From: Burkholderiales bacterium
GTDB taxonomy: Bacteria; Pseudomonadota; Gammaproteobacteria; Burkholderiales; Burkholderiaceae_C
Direction: 5' to 3'
Length of the DNA stretch: 37,039 nucleotides
Assembly (NCBI GenBank): GCA_030602985.1
Contig: JAUVYR010000011.1
Span: 1 to 37,039 of the forward strand
The translations under genes were made by a program, and so were the position numbers. Below, one piece after another: positions 17,718 through 27,573 of this stretch; the first letter of the stretch is position 1; the number at the start of each line of letters is the position of its first letter. The notes beneath the pieces were generated by a model. The model did no database searches and was not told the DNA's origin. It was given only the letters and a program-made list of their open reading frames with translations.

Positions 17718-18284
17718 ATGAAACGCTTTGCTCTGACGACCGTCGCGACCGCCCTGCTCGCCGCCACCGGCGCTGCCCATGCATACAGCCAGGGGGCCGC
17801 AGCCTCCAAGGCCATCACCGAAGCACAGGTCATCGCTGCCCAGCAGGCCTGGTGCAACGCACTCGTCAGCATCAGCCAGGCCAACGCCCAAAGCGGTCAG
17901 GCCGCGGCCAAGTCGCTGGCCGAACAGGTGATCGACAGCGCCTACGCCTACCAGATGGGCTCGGTCCTGTTCAAGCCCACCCTCACCACCGCGCCGCAAA
18001 CCTTCCGCACCACCCGCGAAGGCGCTCTGGCTTACTTCGTGGGTGGCAACAGCAACTTCCCGCAAGATGATGGCTTCGCCCTCAAGGGCTGGACCGCCTG
18101 CAATGCGGAAAAAGCGGCTGTCTTCATCGCTGACAACGCCGCGTCCTGGATGGGCAACATCATGCTGACAGGTGCCGATGGCCAGGTCACCACTGTGGAC
18201 AAGACCTGGAAATTCGTCCGTGACGACAATGGCCAGCTGCGCATCGCCGTTCATCACTCATCCCTGCCCTTCAGCGGGAGCTGA
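17718..18284 (+). CDS. Secreted/periplasmic protein with SnoaL/NTF2-like appearance
   Basis: Signal peptide MKRFALTTVATALLAATGAAHA; C-terminal VTTVDKTWKFVRDDNGQLRIAVHHSSLPF typical of NTF2-like folds. Confidence 0.65.
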   Translation: MKRFALTTVATALLAATGAAHAYSQGAAASKAITEAQVIAAQQAWCNALVSISQANAQSGQAAAKSLAEQVIDSAYAYQMGSVLFKPTLTTAPQTFRTTREGALAYFVGGNSNFPQDDGFALKGWTACNAEKAAVFIADNAASWMGNIMLTGADGQVTTVDKTWKFVRDDNGQLRIAVHHSSLPFSGS

Positions 18285-18298
18285 CGCGCCGAGAGGCT

Positions 18299-19915
18299 TC
18301 AAGCATACAGTTTGAACGCAGCGATACCCGTTTGCAAGCGACTGGCCTGCTCAGACAGGCTGGTTGCGGCAGCCGAACTTTGCTCGACCAGCGCCGCGTT
18401 CTGTTGCGTCATCTGGTCGAGCCCCGAGACGGCCTGAGACAACTGGCTGATCTCGGCGCTTTGCTGCTGGGTGGCTTCGTGGACTTCACGCATGAGGCCC
18501 TGGATACTGGCGACACGCTCCACAATATCCTTCATGGTCACACCGGCTGCACTGACCAGGTCAGCGCCCACACCGATCCGATCCACGCTGTTTCCAATCA
18601 ATTGCTTGATCTCTTTGGCGGCCTGTGCGCTGCGGCTCGCCAACTGCCGGACCTCGCTGGCCACCACGGCAAACCCACGACCCTGCTCACCGGCCCGTGC
18701 CGCTTCGACCGCCGCATTCAACGCCAGGATATTGGTTTGAAACGCGATACTGTCAATGATGCCCACGATTTCTGCAATGCGGCGGCTGCTACCCTGAATG
18801 TCATCCATGGTGGTGACCACCTGACCCACCAGCTTGCCGCCTTCTGCAGCCACAGTCGACGCTTCAGAAACCAGGGTGTGCGCCTGCTTGGCATTGGCAG
18901 CATTGTTCCTGATCGTGATGGCCAGCTGCTCCAGACTGGCCGCCGTTTCTTCGAGGCTGCTGGCCGCCTGTTCTGTACGGTTACTCAGATCCAGGTTGCC
19001 GGAGGCCACGTCCGAACTGGCCGCATGAATGGATGTGGCAGCGTTCCTCACTTCGGACACCACATGCCGTAAGGACTCCACCATGCGATTGAGCGCCAAC
19101 ATGGTCTGTCCCAGCTCATCGCGCCCCTGCACAGCAACACGAACCGTCAGATCCCCTCTAGCGACCTGGGCCACAGCCTCCGAGGCCATCGTGAGCGGTG
19201 TCACGATGGAACGTCGCAGCAACACGCCGAACAAGGCCGCCAACAACAGCACCACGCTGACAGCCAGCCCGCTGATCCACTGCGCACGCTCGGAGCCGCT
19301 CATCATCTGCGCCCCCGCCTCCAGCGCCAGCTGCTCCGATTGCTCCAGCATGCGTTCCAAGGCCTGCAGGTAGCTGCTCAATGCAGCTTCGTGCTCACTT
19401 CGCTGACGCTGGCTGATGATTTTGCCGTCGAGTGCATCCTGCACCAGTTGATCGCGAAGAGCCACATAAGCACGACGCTGGCCGAGTGCTTCATCGAGTG
19501 TGACCTGCGCCGCTCGCAACCCAGACGATTGAGTGACACGGTCCAGAATGTCCTGCACGAGTCCGTCTTCTGCTTCCACCTGGCGGGCAATCTCCATGGT
19601 GAGGGGAAAGACGTCCTCAGAGAGCGAGGCGCGCAAAGCCTTCTCGCCCAGCTGAATGGAGTGGGTGCGCCATTCCCTGACTGAACGCTCCAAGGGCAGC
19701 TGCTCACCCAGCAAAGCCTGCGACTGGGCCGTGGTGTTTTGCCCGGTCAGCCATGTCGTTGCCCCCAACAGAGCCACCGCCAGACCGAGCAACCCGAAGC
19801 TCCAGGCCAATCTCTGGCCCACCGACATATCCGCCAGCCAGGTTGAACGCTGGGATGGGGATCTGATCTCGTGGGCATCAGTGGGGACTGCAACAACGAT
19901 CGAAGTATGTGACAT
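18299..19915 (-). CDS. Methyl-accepting chemotaxis protein
   Basis: Periplasmic four-helix-like domain, HAMP, and signalling hairpin IIDSIAFQTNILALNAAVEAARAGEQGRGFAVVASEVRQLASRSAQAAKEIK. Confidence 0.93.
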   Translation of the reverse strand: MSHTSIVVAVPTDAHEIRSPSQRSTWLADMSVGQRLAWSFGLLGLAVALLGATTWLTGQNTTAQSQALLGEQLPLERSVREWRTHSIQLGEKALRASLSEDVFPLTMEIARQVEAEDGLVQDILDRVTQSSGLRAAQVTLDEALGQRRAYVALRDQLVQDALDGKIISQRQRSEHEAALSSYLQALERMLEQSEQLALEAGAQMMSGSERAQWISGLAVSVVLLLAALFGVLLRRSIVTPLTMASEAVAQVARGDLTVRVAVQGRDELGQTMLALNRMVESLRHVVSEVRNAATSIHAASSDVASGNLDLSNRTEQAASSLEETAASLEQLAITIRNNAANAKQAHTLVSEASTVAAEGGKLVGQVVTTMDDIQGSSRRIAEIVGIIDSIAFQTNILALNAAVEAARAGEQGRGFAVVASEVRQLASRSAQAAKEIKQLIGNSVDRIGVGADLVSAAGVTMKDIVERVASIQGLMREVHEATQQQSAEISQLSQAVSGLDQMTQQNAALVEQSSAAATSLSEQASRLQTGIAAFKLYA

Positions 19916-19981
19916 AGTGACCTCCAACTAGAACCCCCCAGGCATACACGGCCCCATGAAATGGGATGGCCGTGACTGGTT

Positions 19982-22900
19982 TCACAAAACGGAGCCCATG
20001 CCTCCCCCACCGGGCGTCGCGATTTCGAACACGTCGCCGGGCAGCATGTCGACCTGACCGATATGGTCGAGCACCTCGACCCGACCATCCGCACGGATCA
20101 CCCGATTCACCCCTGGCGCGCCAGGCTCACCGCCCGCCAGTCCAAACGCAGGATGCACGCGTCCATTCGACAGAATGCTCGCCGTCATGGGTTCCAGGAA
20201 ACGAATGCGTCGCAAGCCACCGTCACCCCCTTTCCAGCGTCCGGCACCGCCCGAGCCCTCACGGATCTCAAAGCTGTCCAGCCGAACCGGAAAGCGGAAT
20301 TCCAGCACTTCCGGGTCGGTCAACCTGGAGTTGGTCATGTGGGTCTGCACCACACTGGTCCCGTCAAACCCTTCGGACAATTCACCCTTGGGGCTCCACT
20401 GAGCGCCCGCGCCACTGCCGCCGGCAATCGTCTCGTAGTACTGGTGAGCCTCATTGCCGAAAGTGAAGTTGTTCATCGTTGGCTGGCTACTGGCCATCAC
20501 CCCCAAGGCCCCCAGCAGTGCATTGGTGATGCATGTCGACGTTTCCACATTGCCCGCCACCACTGAGGCAGGCGGCAGCGGGTTGAGCATCGATCCCTCA
20601 GGGATGATGATGTCCAGCGGCTTCAGACAACCCGCGTTCAAAGGAATGTCATCATCCACCAGCGAGCGGAACACGTACAGCACAGCGGCGTAACAGATGG
20701 CCCGTGGGGCATTGAAGTTGTTGTTCTGCTGGGCACTGGTGCCTGAGAAGTCAATCACGGCGCTTCGGGTCTGGGCGTGAACGGTGACTTTGACCTGGAT
20801 TTGCGAACCGTTATCGACCTGGAGCGTGAACTGACCATCCTTCAGTCGGGTGATCACCCGACGCACGGACTCTTCGGCATTGTCCTGCACGTGCCGCATG
20901 TAAGCCTGCACCACGTCCAGACCGAACTGCTTGACCATGCGTGTCAGCTCCTGCACGCCCTTTTCGTTGGCGGCGATCTGGGCCTTCAGGTCAGCCATGT
21001 TCTGGCGTGGATTACGGCTGGGGTAAGGTGTGGTACCTCCGCCGGTCTGAAGCAGTTCGATCATGGCCGCCTCGCGCAAGGTGCCACCATCCACCAGCTT
21101 GAAGTTGATGATCTGCACCCCCTCTTCTTCGATCCGGGTCGAGAACGGCGGCATGGAGCCTGGAGTCAGCCCACCAATGTCAGCATGATGGCCTCGGGAG
21201 CCCACATAGAAAGTGGGGCGGTCATTCCCCGCCACATAGACAGGGGTGATGACCGTGACATCAGGCAGGTGCGTCCCGCCATGGTACGGGTCATTCAACA
21301 CATACACATCGCCAGGCTTCATGGTGGCGGCGTTGTCACGAATCACGGTCTTGATGCTTTCCCCCATGCTGCCCAGATGCACGGGTACGTGAGGAGCGTT
21401 CGCAATCAGGTTGCCCTCACCATCAAACAAGGCACACGAAAAATCCAATCGTTCTTTGATGTTGACCGAGTAAGCCGTGTTCTGCAGTTGCAGGCCCATC
21501 TGCTCGGCGATGTTCATGAACAGGTTATTGAAGACCTCCAGCAGGACCGGATCCACGGTCGTGCCAACGGCGAACGCCACATCACGAGGTTTCACACGAT
21601 CGAGCAGCAGATGATCCAGATCCGTCAACCGCGCTGACCAGCCGGGCTCGATCACCGTGGTGGTATTCTTTTCCGCGATGATGGCAGGCCCTGGGACCAC
21701 ATCACCGGGGCGCATGTCCTCTCGGACCACCAGTGAAGCCTGATGCCATTGCCCCCCTGAATACATACGCACCGTTTCGCGGGCAGGCACAGGACGGGGC
21801 TCATGCAAAGGCAGGCGTGGCTCCTGGGGCGCATCGCCAGCAATGATGGCCTCGACCGATACCGCCTCCACGACGAGCGACTTGCCTTCCATCAGGAATG
21901 AGAAACGCTGGCGATAGGCCGCCTCAAACCCATGCTGAATGTCTGCAACCGCTCCGTGCGGAACGATCAGGGACGTGTCGGTACCTTCGTAGCGCACATG
22001 CACACGCCGGCGTACATCGACCATGCCCTGATTCACCTGCTGACCCAGCAACTCCTGCTCGGCCAGACCGGCCAAACGATCCAGCGTCATATTGATTGCC
22101 GTCCAATTCGACATGTCCAGGGGCTGCTCTACCGACTGCTCCTTGATCACGCTCTGATCGGCGAGGCCCATGCCATATGCACTCAGCACACCTGCCAGCG
22201 GATGCACGAAGACACGGCTCATGCCCAGGGCATCGGCCACCAGACACGCATGCTGCCCACCGGCACCACCAAAACACTGCAAGGTGTAGCGGGTCACGTC
22301 GTAGCCCCGCGAGACGGAAATCTTCTTGATGGCATTGGCCATCTGCTGCACAGCGATCTGGATGAAGCCTTCGGCCACTTCTTCAGGTGTCCGCCCGGTT
22401 GCCTGGGCAATCTGGGTGAATTGACGAACCACGGCATCCCGGTCCAGGCTGTCGTTGGCGTCTGGCCCGAACACTTTTGGAAAGTACCTCGGCTGCACCT
22501 TCCCGACCATGACGTTCGCATCGGTCACGGCCAGCGGTCCACCCCGCCGGTAGCTCGCCGGCCCAGGGTTGGCACCCGCACTTTCTGGCCCCACGCGGAA
22601 TCTTGAACCATCGAAGGACAGGATGGATCCCCCACCCGCCGCCACCGTATGGATACTCATCATCGGCGCACGCATCCGCACGCCCGCCACCTGGGTTTCG
22701 AATTCGCGCTCGAATTCGCCAGCATAGTGGGATACATCGGTGGAGGTCCCGCCCATGTCGAATCCGATGACCTGATGCTGTTCGGCCAGCCCAGCCGTTC
22801 TCGCCATACCCACAATACCGCCAGCAGGCCCACTGAGAATGGCATCTTTGCCCTGAAAGACTTCGGCCTGCGTCAACCCGCCAGACGACTGCATGAAGAA

Positions 22901-23629
22901 CAGCTTCACACCCGGCATTTCCTGGGCCACCTGCTCGACGTACCGGCGCAGGATAGGCGACAGGTAGGCATCCACCACCGTGGTGTCACCTCGACTGACA
23001 AACTTCATCATCGGGCTCGTTTCGTGGGAGGTGCTGACCTGTGTAAAACCCACCTCACGAGCCATTCGGGCGGCAGCCTCTTCATGGGCGGTGTAGCGGT
23101 AACCATGCATGAATACGATGGCCACTGACCGAATACCCTGCGCATGGTGATGAACCAGGGCTTCGCGCAGCAGAGACTCATTCAAAGGCTGGATCAGCTC
23201 GCCCTGAGCGCCGACTCTTTCCTGGGCCTCCACCACGGCGGCATACAGCAGCTCAGGCAGCTGGATATGGCGGTCAAACAAACGCGGCCGGTTCTGATAT
23301 GCAATGCGCAGCGCATCGCGAAAGCCGGCCGTAGTCACCAGGAGTGTGGGTTCGCCCTTGCGCTCCAGCAAGGCATTGGTCGCCACTGTGGTCCCCATCT
23401 TCACGCACTCCACCCGATTGGCCGTGATGGGCTCTCCCGGCTGCAGCCCGAGCATGCGGCGGATACCAGCCACTGCCGCATCGGGATATTGCTCCGGGTT
23501 CTCGGACAACAGCTTACCCGTCACCAATTGACCGTCGGGTCGCTTGGCCACGATGTCGGTGAAGGTACCTCCACGGTCAATCCAGAATTGCCAACGAGGA
23601 AGGTTTTCAGTGTGTGTGTTCATGATCAA
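19982..23629 (-). CDS. 5-oxoprolinase (ATP-hydrolysing) / hydantoinase A-B fusion family
   Basis: 1215 aa single chain; FWIDRGGTFTDIVAKRPDG, KMGTTVATNALLERKGE, GFDMGGTSTDVSHYAG, GCFGGAGGQHAC-like, C-terminal HyuB domain NDPYHGGTHLPDVTVI and TPGGGGMG. Confidence 0.88.
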   Translation of the reverse strand: MIMNTHTENLPRWQFWIDRGGTFTDIVAKRPDGQLVTGKLLSENPEQYPDAAVAGIRRMLGLQPGEPITANRVECVKMGTTVATNALLERKGEPTLLVTTAGFRDALRIAYQNRPRLFDRHIQLPELLYAAVVEAQERVGAQGELIQPLNESLLREALVHHHAQGIRSVAIVFMHGYRYTAHEEAAARMAREVGFTQVSTSHETSPMMKFVSRGDTTVVDAYLSPILRRYVEQVAQEMPGVKLFFMQSSGGLTQAEVFQGKDAILSGPAGGIVGMARTAGLAEQHQVIGFDMGGTSTDVSHYAGEFEREFETQVAGVRMRAPMMSIHTVAAGGGSILSFDGSRFRVGPESAGANPGPASYRRGGPLAVTDANVMVGKVQPRYFPKVFGPDANDSLDRDAVVRQFTQIAQATGRTPEEVAEGFIQIAVQQMANAIKKISVSRGYDVTRYTLQCFGGAGGQHACLVADALGMSRVFVHPLAGVLSAYGMGLADQSVIKEQSVEQPLDMSNWTAINMTLDRLAGLAEQELLGQQVNQGMVDVRRRVHVRYEGTDTSLIVPHGAVADIQHGFEAAYRQRFSFLMEGKSLVVEAVSVEAIIAGDAPQEPRLPLHEPRPVPARETVRMYSGGQWHQASLVVREDMRPGDVVPGPAIIAEKNTTTVIEPGWSARLTDLDHLLLDRVKPRDVAFAVGTTVDPVLLEVFNNLFMNIAEQMGLQLQNTAYSVNIKERLDFSCALFDGEGNLIANAPHVPVHLGSMGESIKTVIRDNAATMKPGDVYVLNDPYHGGTHLPDVTVITPVYVAGNDRPTFYVGSRGHHADIGGLTPGSMPPFSTRIEEEGVQIINFKLVDGGTLREAAMIELLQTGGGTTPYPSRNPRQNMADLKAQIAANEKGVQELTRMVKQFGLDVVQAYMRHVQDNAEESVRRVITRLKDGQFTLQVDNGSQIQVKVTVHAQTRSAVIDFSGTSAQQNNNFNAPRAICYAAVLYVFRSLVDDDIPLNAGCLKPLDIIIPEGSMLNPLPPASVVAGNVETSTCITNALLGALGVMASSQPTMNNFTFGNEAHQYYETIAGGSGAGAQWSPKGELSEGFDGTSVVQTHMTNSRLTDPEVLEFRFPVRLDSFEIREGSGGAGRWKGGDGGLRRIRFLEPMTASILSNGRVHPAFGLAGGEPGAPGVNRVIRADGRVEVLDHIGQVDMLPGDVFEIATPGGGGMGSVL

Positions 23630-23712
23630 AAACTCAAGGTCAGGAAGGCCTGGACTGCGAAGTCAAACACAGTCCATACATAGAACGAGGCGTGGTCGTT
23701 AGCGTGATGCGG

Positions 23713-25005
23713 CTACATGCGGTTCGGCAACCAGAGCACGATGTCCGGGAAGGTGTAGATCAGCATCACCGCGCCGAAGAGAATCACGAAGAATGGCAAG
23801 GCGGCTCTAGCGATCCACAGGATGCTCCTCTTGGTCAGTCCCTGAATCACGAACAGGTTGAATCCGACCGGTGGAGTGATTTGAGCCATCTCGACAACCA
23901 GCACGATGAAGATCCCAAACCAGATCAGGTCAAAGCCTGCGGCTTGTACCGTCGGCAACAGCACGGCCAGGGTCAGCACCACCATGGAAATACCGTCCAG
24001 AAAGCAGCCCAGCACAATGAAAAACACCATGAGCAACAGCATCAGACCGAACGGCGTCAGACCCAGCGAACCGATCATTTCTGCAATGTGCCGAGGCAGC
24101 CCGATGAAGCCCATCGACAGCGACAAGAACGCCGCTCCGGCCAGGATCAAGCCAATCATGCAATAGAGGCGGGCTGCGGCAAAAACACCCTCTTTGAACG
24201 TATTCCAGTTCAGCGTCCCCTCCAGGCGCGACAACAGCAAAGCCCCGGCCACGCCCATCGCAGCCGATTCAGTGGCGGTAGCCACTCCCGAATAGATACT
24301 GCCCAACACCAATGCGATCAGCAAAACGGTTGGAATCAGATGCCGTGAGGATTTCAACTTGCTGAGCAGCGACTCCCTCATGCTTTCGACGGGTATCTGT
24401 TGTCTGTTGATGACGGACCACAGTCCGATGTAACACATGAAAAGCAGCCCGAGCATCAAGCCAGGCAACACGCCTGCCAGAAACAATTTCGAGATCGATA
24501 CATTGGCTGCGACCCCGTACACGATCATGATGATCGAGGGCGGAATCAGCAGGCCCAGGGTGCCGGCACCTGCCAAGGAGCCAATCGCTATCTGGTCTGG
24601 GTAACCCCGTTTTTTCAGTTCGGGCAGTGTCATCTTGCCGACTGTGGCGCAGGTGGCCGCCGACGAACCGGATATGGCTGCAAAGATGGTGCAACCCACC
24701 ACGTTGGTGTGCAGCAAACGCCCGGGCAAATGACCCAGCCAGGGCGCCAAGCCGGTGAACAGGCTGCTAGAGAGCTTGCTGCGGAACAGGATTTCACCCA
24801 TCCACAGGAATAGAGGCAGTGCTGTCAGCGTCCAGCTGGAGGTGTAGCCCCAGATGGTCAACATCATCCCGTCACCGGCGGAGCGGGGCGTGAAGAACTC
24901 CATCGCGACATAGGCCACGGCCAGCAATGACATGCCGATCCAGACACCAGAGCCTAAGAGGATGAAAAGCACAGCGATCAGGCTGAATGCAATGAGGATG
25001 TCCAT
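23713..25005 (-). CDS. TRAP transporter large permease (DctM family)
   Basis: 430 aa; multiple TM helices; GLLIPPSIIMIVYGVAANVSISKLFLAGVLPG and ITPPVGFNLFVIQGL signatures. Confidence 0.92.
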   Translation of the reverse strand: MDILIAFSLIAVLFILLGSGVWIGMSLLAVAYVAMEFFTPRSAGDGMMLTIWGYTSSWTLTALPLFLWMGEILFRSKLSSSLFTGLAPWLGHLPGRLLHTNVVGCTIFAAISGSSAATCATVGKMTLPELKKRGYPDQIAIGSLAGAGTLGLLIPPSIIMIVYGVAANVSISKLFLAGVLPGLMLGLLFMCYIGLWSVINRQQIPVESMRESLLSKLKSSRHLIPTVLLIALVLGSIYSGVATATESAAMGVAGALLLSRLEGTLNWNTFKEGVFAAARLYCMIGLILAGAAFLSLSMGFIGLPRHIAEMIGSLGLTPFGLMLLLMVFFIVLGCFLDGISMVVLTLAVLLPTVQAAGFDLIWFGIFIVLVVEMAQITPPVGFNLFVIQGLTKRSILWIARAALPFFVILFGAVMLIYTFPDIVLWLPNRM

Positions 25006-25038
25006 GATGTGATGGGTGTGAGTAAGACTGGACTTCGC

Positions 25039-25548
25039 TCATTCAACGTGAGCATTTTCCTGAGAGGCCTGAATGAAATCCCGACCCTTCCATCGCAAGA
25101 CGAGTGCATGCAAGAACGCAATCGCAAAGCCGATGCAACCCAGCGCCATGGCCAGTTGCGGAATCCACAGGGGTGTGGCATCGGCCGATGTCGACACATC
25201 GCCGAGGGTGTAGGACTGATAGACAAACCGTACCGAGAACCACGCCATGTAGACGGATAGCAAGCCGGCAACACCCAGACACCACCATTCAATCCAGTGC
25301 CTGAGTTTCTTTGGCAATCGCTCGATCACCAGCGTCACACGAATGTGGTCACCCTGCTGAAGGGCAGCGGGCAAGGCCAGGAACAGCGCCGCGGCGATGC
25401 AGTAACCGGCATATGCATCGAGTCCTGGAATGCTCTGCTTCATCAATCGCGACACGATACTCGTGCCGATGACAAGAAACGTCCCGACCATGAAGACGGC
25501 AGAGAGTGCCAGCATGGATTGATAGAATTTTTTAAGTATGGCATCCAT
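25039..25548 (-). CDS. TRAP transporter small permease (DctQ family)
   Basis: Four TM segments, gene order between DctP and DctM; ATG at 25548 preceded by GAAGGTGA RBS. Confidence 0.88.
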   Translation of the reverse strand: MDAILKKFYQSMLALSAVFMVGTFLVIGTSIVSRLMKQSIPGLDAYAGYCIAAALFLALPAALQQGDHIRVTLVIERLPKKLRHWIEWWCLGVAGLLSVYMAWFSVRFVYQSYTLGDVSTSADATPLWIPQLAMALGCIGFAIAFLHALVLRWKGRDFIQASQENAHVE

Positions 25549-25560
25549 GTCATCACCTTC

Positions 25561-25613
25561 AAAAAAAGCCGGGGTCGGCGCCCATCTCAACCGATCGCGG
25601 CGCTTCACCCGGC
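25561..25613 (-). terminator. Attenuator/terminator-like hairpin between dctP and dctQ
   Basis: Minus strand GCCGGG...GCGCC...GGCGC...CCCGGC followed by TTTTTTT (plus-strand A7 at 25561-25567). Confidence 0.65.
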
Positions 25614-25629
25614 CAACCGCTGTCGAAAC

Positions 25630-26598
25630 TTAACGTCTGTTGAATGTGTTGATGACGGCCTGACCATCAGCACCGGCTGTGCTGAGCCATTCCTGCAGCA
25701 TGGTCTCGCCAATCGTCTTCAGTGCAGCACTGACCGATGCAGGCGGCTCAGACACCGTCATGCCATTGGCTGCCAGTTGCTGCACAAATTCTTTGTCCAG
25801 ACGCTCACTGGTCGCCCAGCCACGCTCTTCAGCCGCGGCGGCAGCTCGCAGGACCGCTTGCTGGGTTTCGGCGTCCAGGGCATTGAAGGCACGCAAGCTC
25901 ACCACGGTCACATTGCGTGGCAACCAGGCATTCACCGGATAAAAGTGCCTGACCTGCTCGTACAGGCGGCTCTCCACACCACTGGCGCTGGATGTCAGGA
26001 AGTTGTTCACCGTACCTGTGGCGATCGCCTGTGGCAATTCCGGCAACTGCACGGTCACCGGCTGCGCACCCAACAGCTGTGCGATGCGTGTCGTGGCCGG
26101 GTTGAACGCACGCATCCGTGTGCCCCGGAAATCTTCAGGTCCTGCAATCGGCCGGGTCGAGTACAACGACTGGCCTGGCCAAGGCACCGAGAACAACACC
26201 TTCATGCCTTGGCTTTCAAGAATACGGGCTTGGACAGGGCCCGCTGCCTGGTAAAGACGCATGGCATCCGCATAACTGGTGGCCAGGAAGGGGATGGAGT
26301 CGATCCCGAAGAGCGGGTTTTCGTTGGCCACACCCGAGATGATGAACTCCCCGATTTGTGCCTGGTTTGTTTGAACCGCTCGCTTGATTTCCTGCTGGCG
26401 GAACAGCGACCCTCCTGGATGGATCGTGATACGCAGCCGCCCATTGGTGAGTTGATTCACCTCATCTGCAAATTGCTGGAGGTTCTGCACCTGGAAGGTG
26501 TTGGCCGAATAGCCGCTGGGCAAGTCCCAACGGGTCTGTGCCTGACCCGCGACGGCAAACGTCAGGGCGGCAGCAAGCAAGGCAATTTTTTTCATCAT
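25630..26598 (-). CDS. TRAP transporter substrate-binding protein (DctP family)
   Basis: Signal peptide MMKKIALLAAALTFAVAGQAQ; SGYSANTFQVQNLQQFADEVNQLTNGRLRITIHPGGSLF; FRGTRMRAFNPATTRIAQLLGAQPVTVQLPELPQAIATGTVN. Confidence 0.92.
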   Translation of the reverse strand: MMKKIALLAAALTFAVAGQAQTRWDLPSGYSANTFQVQNLQQFADEVNQLTNGRLRITIHPGGSLFRQQEIKRAVQTNQAQIGEFIISGVANENPLFGIDSIPFLATSYADAMRLYQAAGPVQARILESQGMKVLFSVPWPGQSLYSTRPIAGPEDFRGTRMRAFNPATTRIAQLLGAQPVTVQLPELPQAIATGTVNNFLTSSASGVESRLYEQVRHFYPVNAWLPRNVTVVSLRAFNALDAETQQAVLRAAAAAEERGWATSERLDKEFVQQLAANGMTVSEPPASVSAALKTIGETMLQEWLSTAGADGQAVINTFNRR

Positions 26599-26605
26599 TA
26601 CTCCT

Positions 26606-27427
26606 TCAGAAAGTGGACAGGTGGTGGTTGAGAAGATCGGTCACGAGCATGCAGCCCGGCGAGTGGGTGATACAGATCGGTGGCTTGGCCTGCAGGATGG
26701 CCGCCTGCGGCGTCACACCGCAAGCCCAGAACACAGGGATTTCATGGGGCAGGACCTCCACCGGGTCGCCATAGTCTGGGCGGCTCAGGTCATGGATGCC
26801 AATCAGCCTCGGATCACCCAAGTGGACCGGCGCGCCATGCACATTGGGGAATCGTGATGTGATCTGCACAGCCCTGATGGCATCTGCAGCCGTCATGGGT
26901 CGCATGGTGACGACCAGCGGACCATGAAAATCCCCGGCTGGCTCTGTCATCACATCGGTTTTGAACATGGCCACATTGCGGCCTTGCTGTACATGCCGCA
27001 GAGAGATGCCATCGTCCATCAGGGCTTGCTCGAAAGAAAACGAGCAACCCAGGATGAAGGTGACCCAGTCGGGTTGCCACAAGGCCCTGATGTCATGCAC
27101 CTCCTCAACCAACTCGCCCTCACGCCAGATGCGGTAGGTGGGCACATCGGTGCGGATGTCGATGTCTTTGCCCAATGTTGGCAAACCAAATGAACCTGGC
27201 TCGGATACCGCCAGAACCGGGCAGGGCTTGGGGTTGCGTTGGCAGAACCGCAGGAAGTCATTCGCCTGCTTTTCAGGCAGGATCACCACATTGCCCTGCA
27301 CCTGCCGTTCCGCCAGGCCGCTGGTGTGACCCGTCCAGCCACCGGAACGGATCCGCTGGCGAACTGCATAACCCAATCCGCTCTCATTGGCAGCTGTTGA
27401 CCCGCTTGCTGTCGTTGCCTGATTCAT
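26606..27427 (-). CDS. DUF1445 putative hydro-lyase / D-glutamate cyclase-like protein
   Basis: [46 protein letters not shown]...[18 protein letters not shown]...[35 protein letters not shown]...[34 protein letters not shown]. Confidence 0.9.
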   Translation of the reverse strand: MNQATTASGSTAANESGLGYAVRQRIRSGGWTGHTSGLAERQVQGNVVILPEKQANDFLRFCQRNPKPCPVLAVSEPGSFGLPTLGKDIDIRTDVPTYRIWREGELVEEVHDIRALWQPDWVTFILGCSFSFEQALMDDGISLRHVQQGRNVAMFKTDVMTEPAGDFHGPLVVTMRPMTAADAIRAVQITSRFPNVHGAPVHLGDPRLIGIHDLSRPDYGDPVEVLPHEIPVFWACGVTPQAAILQAKPPICITHSPGCMLVTDLLNHHLSTF

Positions 27428-27513
27428 CGCTCGAAGACCTCCAAAACAAGAACTGGTTTGAATTCTGAACAGCTTCGAAACGATCTGCAAACACAAAAAA
27501 TTTCTATGTCTTC

Positions 27514-27528
27514 ATCGATTATTTCGAT
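27514..27528. promoter_or_regulatory. LysR-type T-N11-A dyad upstream of the DUF1445-TRAP-oxoprolinase cluster
   Basis: ATCGA TTATT TCGAT, perfect 5-bp arms, T27515-N11-A27527; in the lysR-DUF1445 spacer. Confidence 0.55.
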
Positions 27529-27573
27529 ATGACAGAGGGAGTTCGGGTTTTCCCTAATCCCCATTTTTGCGCA

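Noticed and set aside
25297-26631. 444-aa plus-strand ORF opposite dctP
   Set aside because: Antisense to a convincing TRAP binding protein with signal peptide; no recognisable domain.
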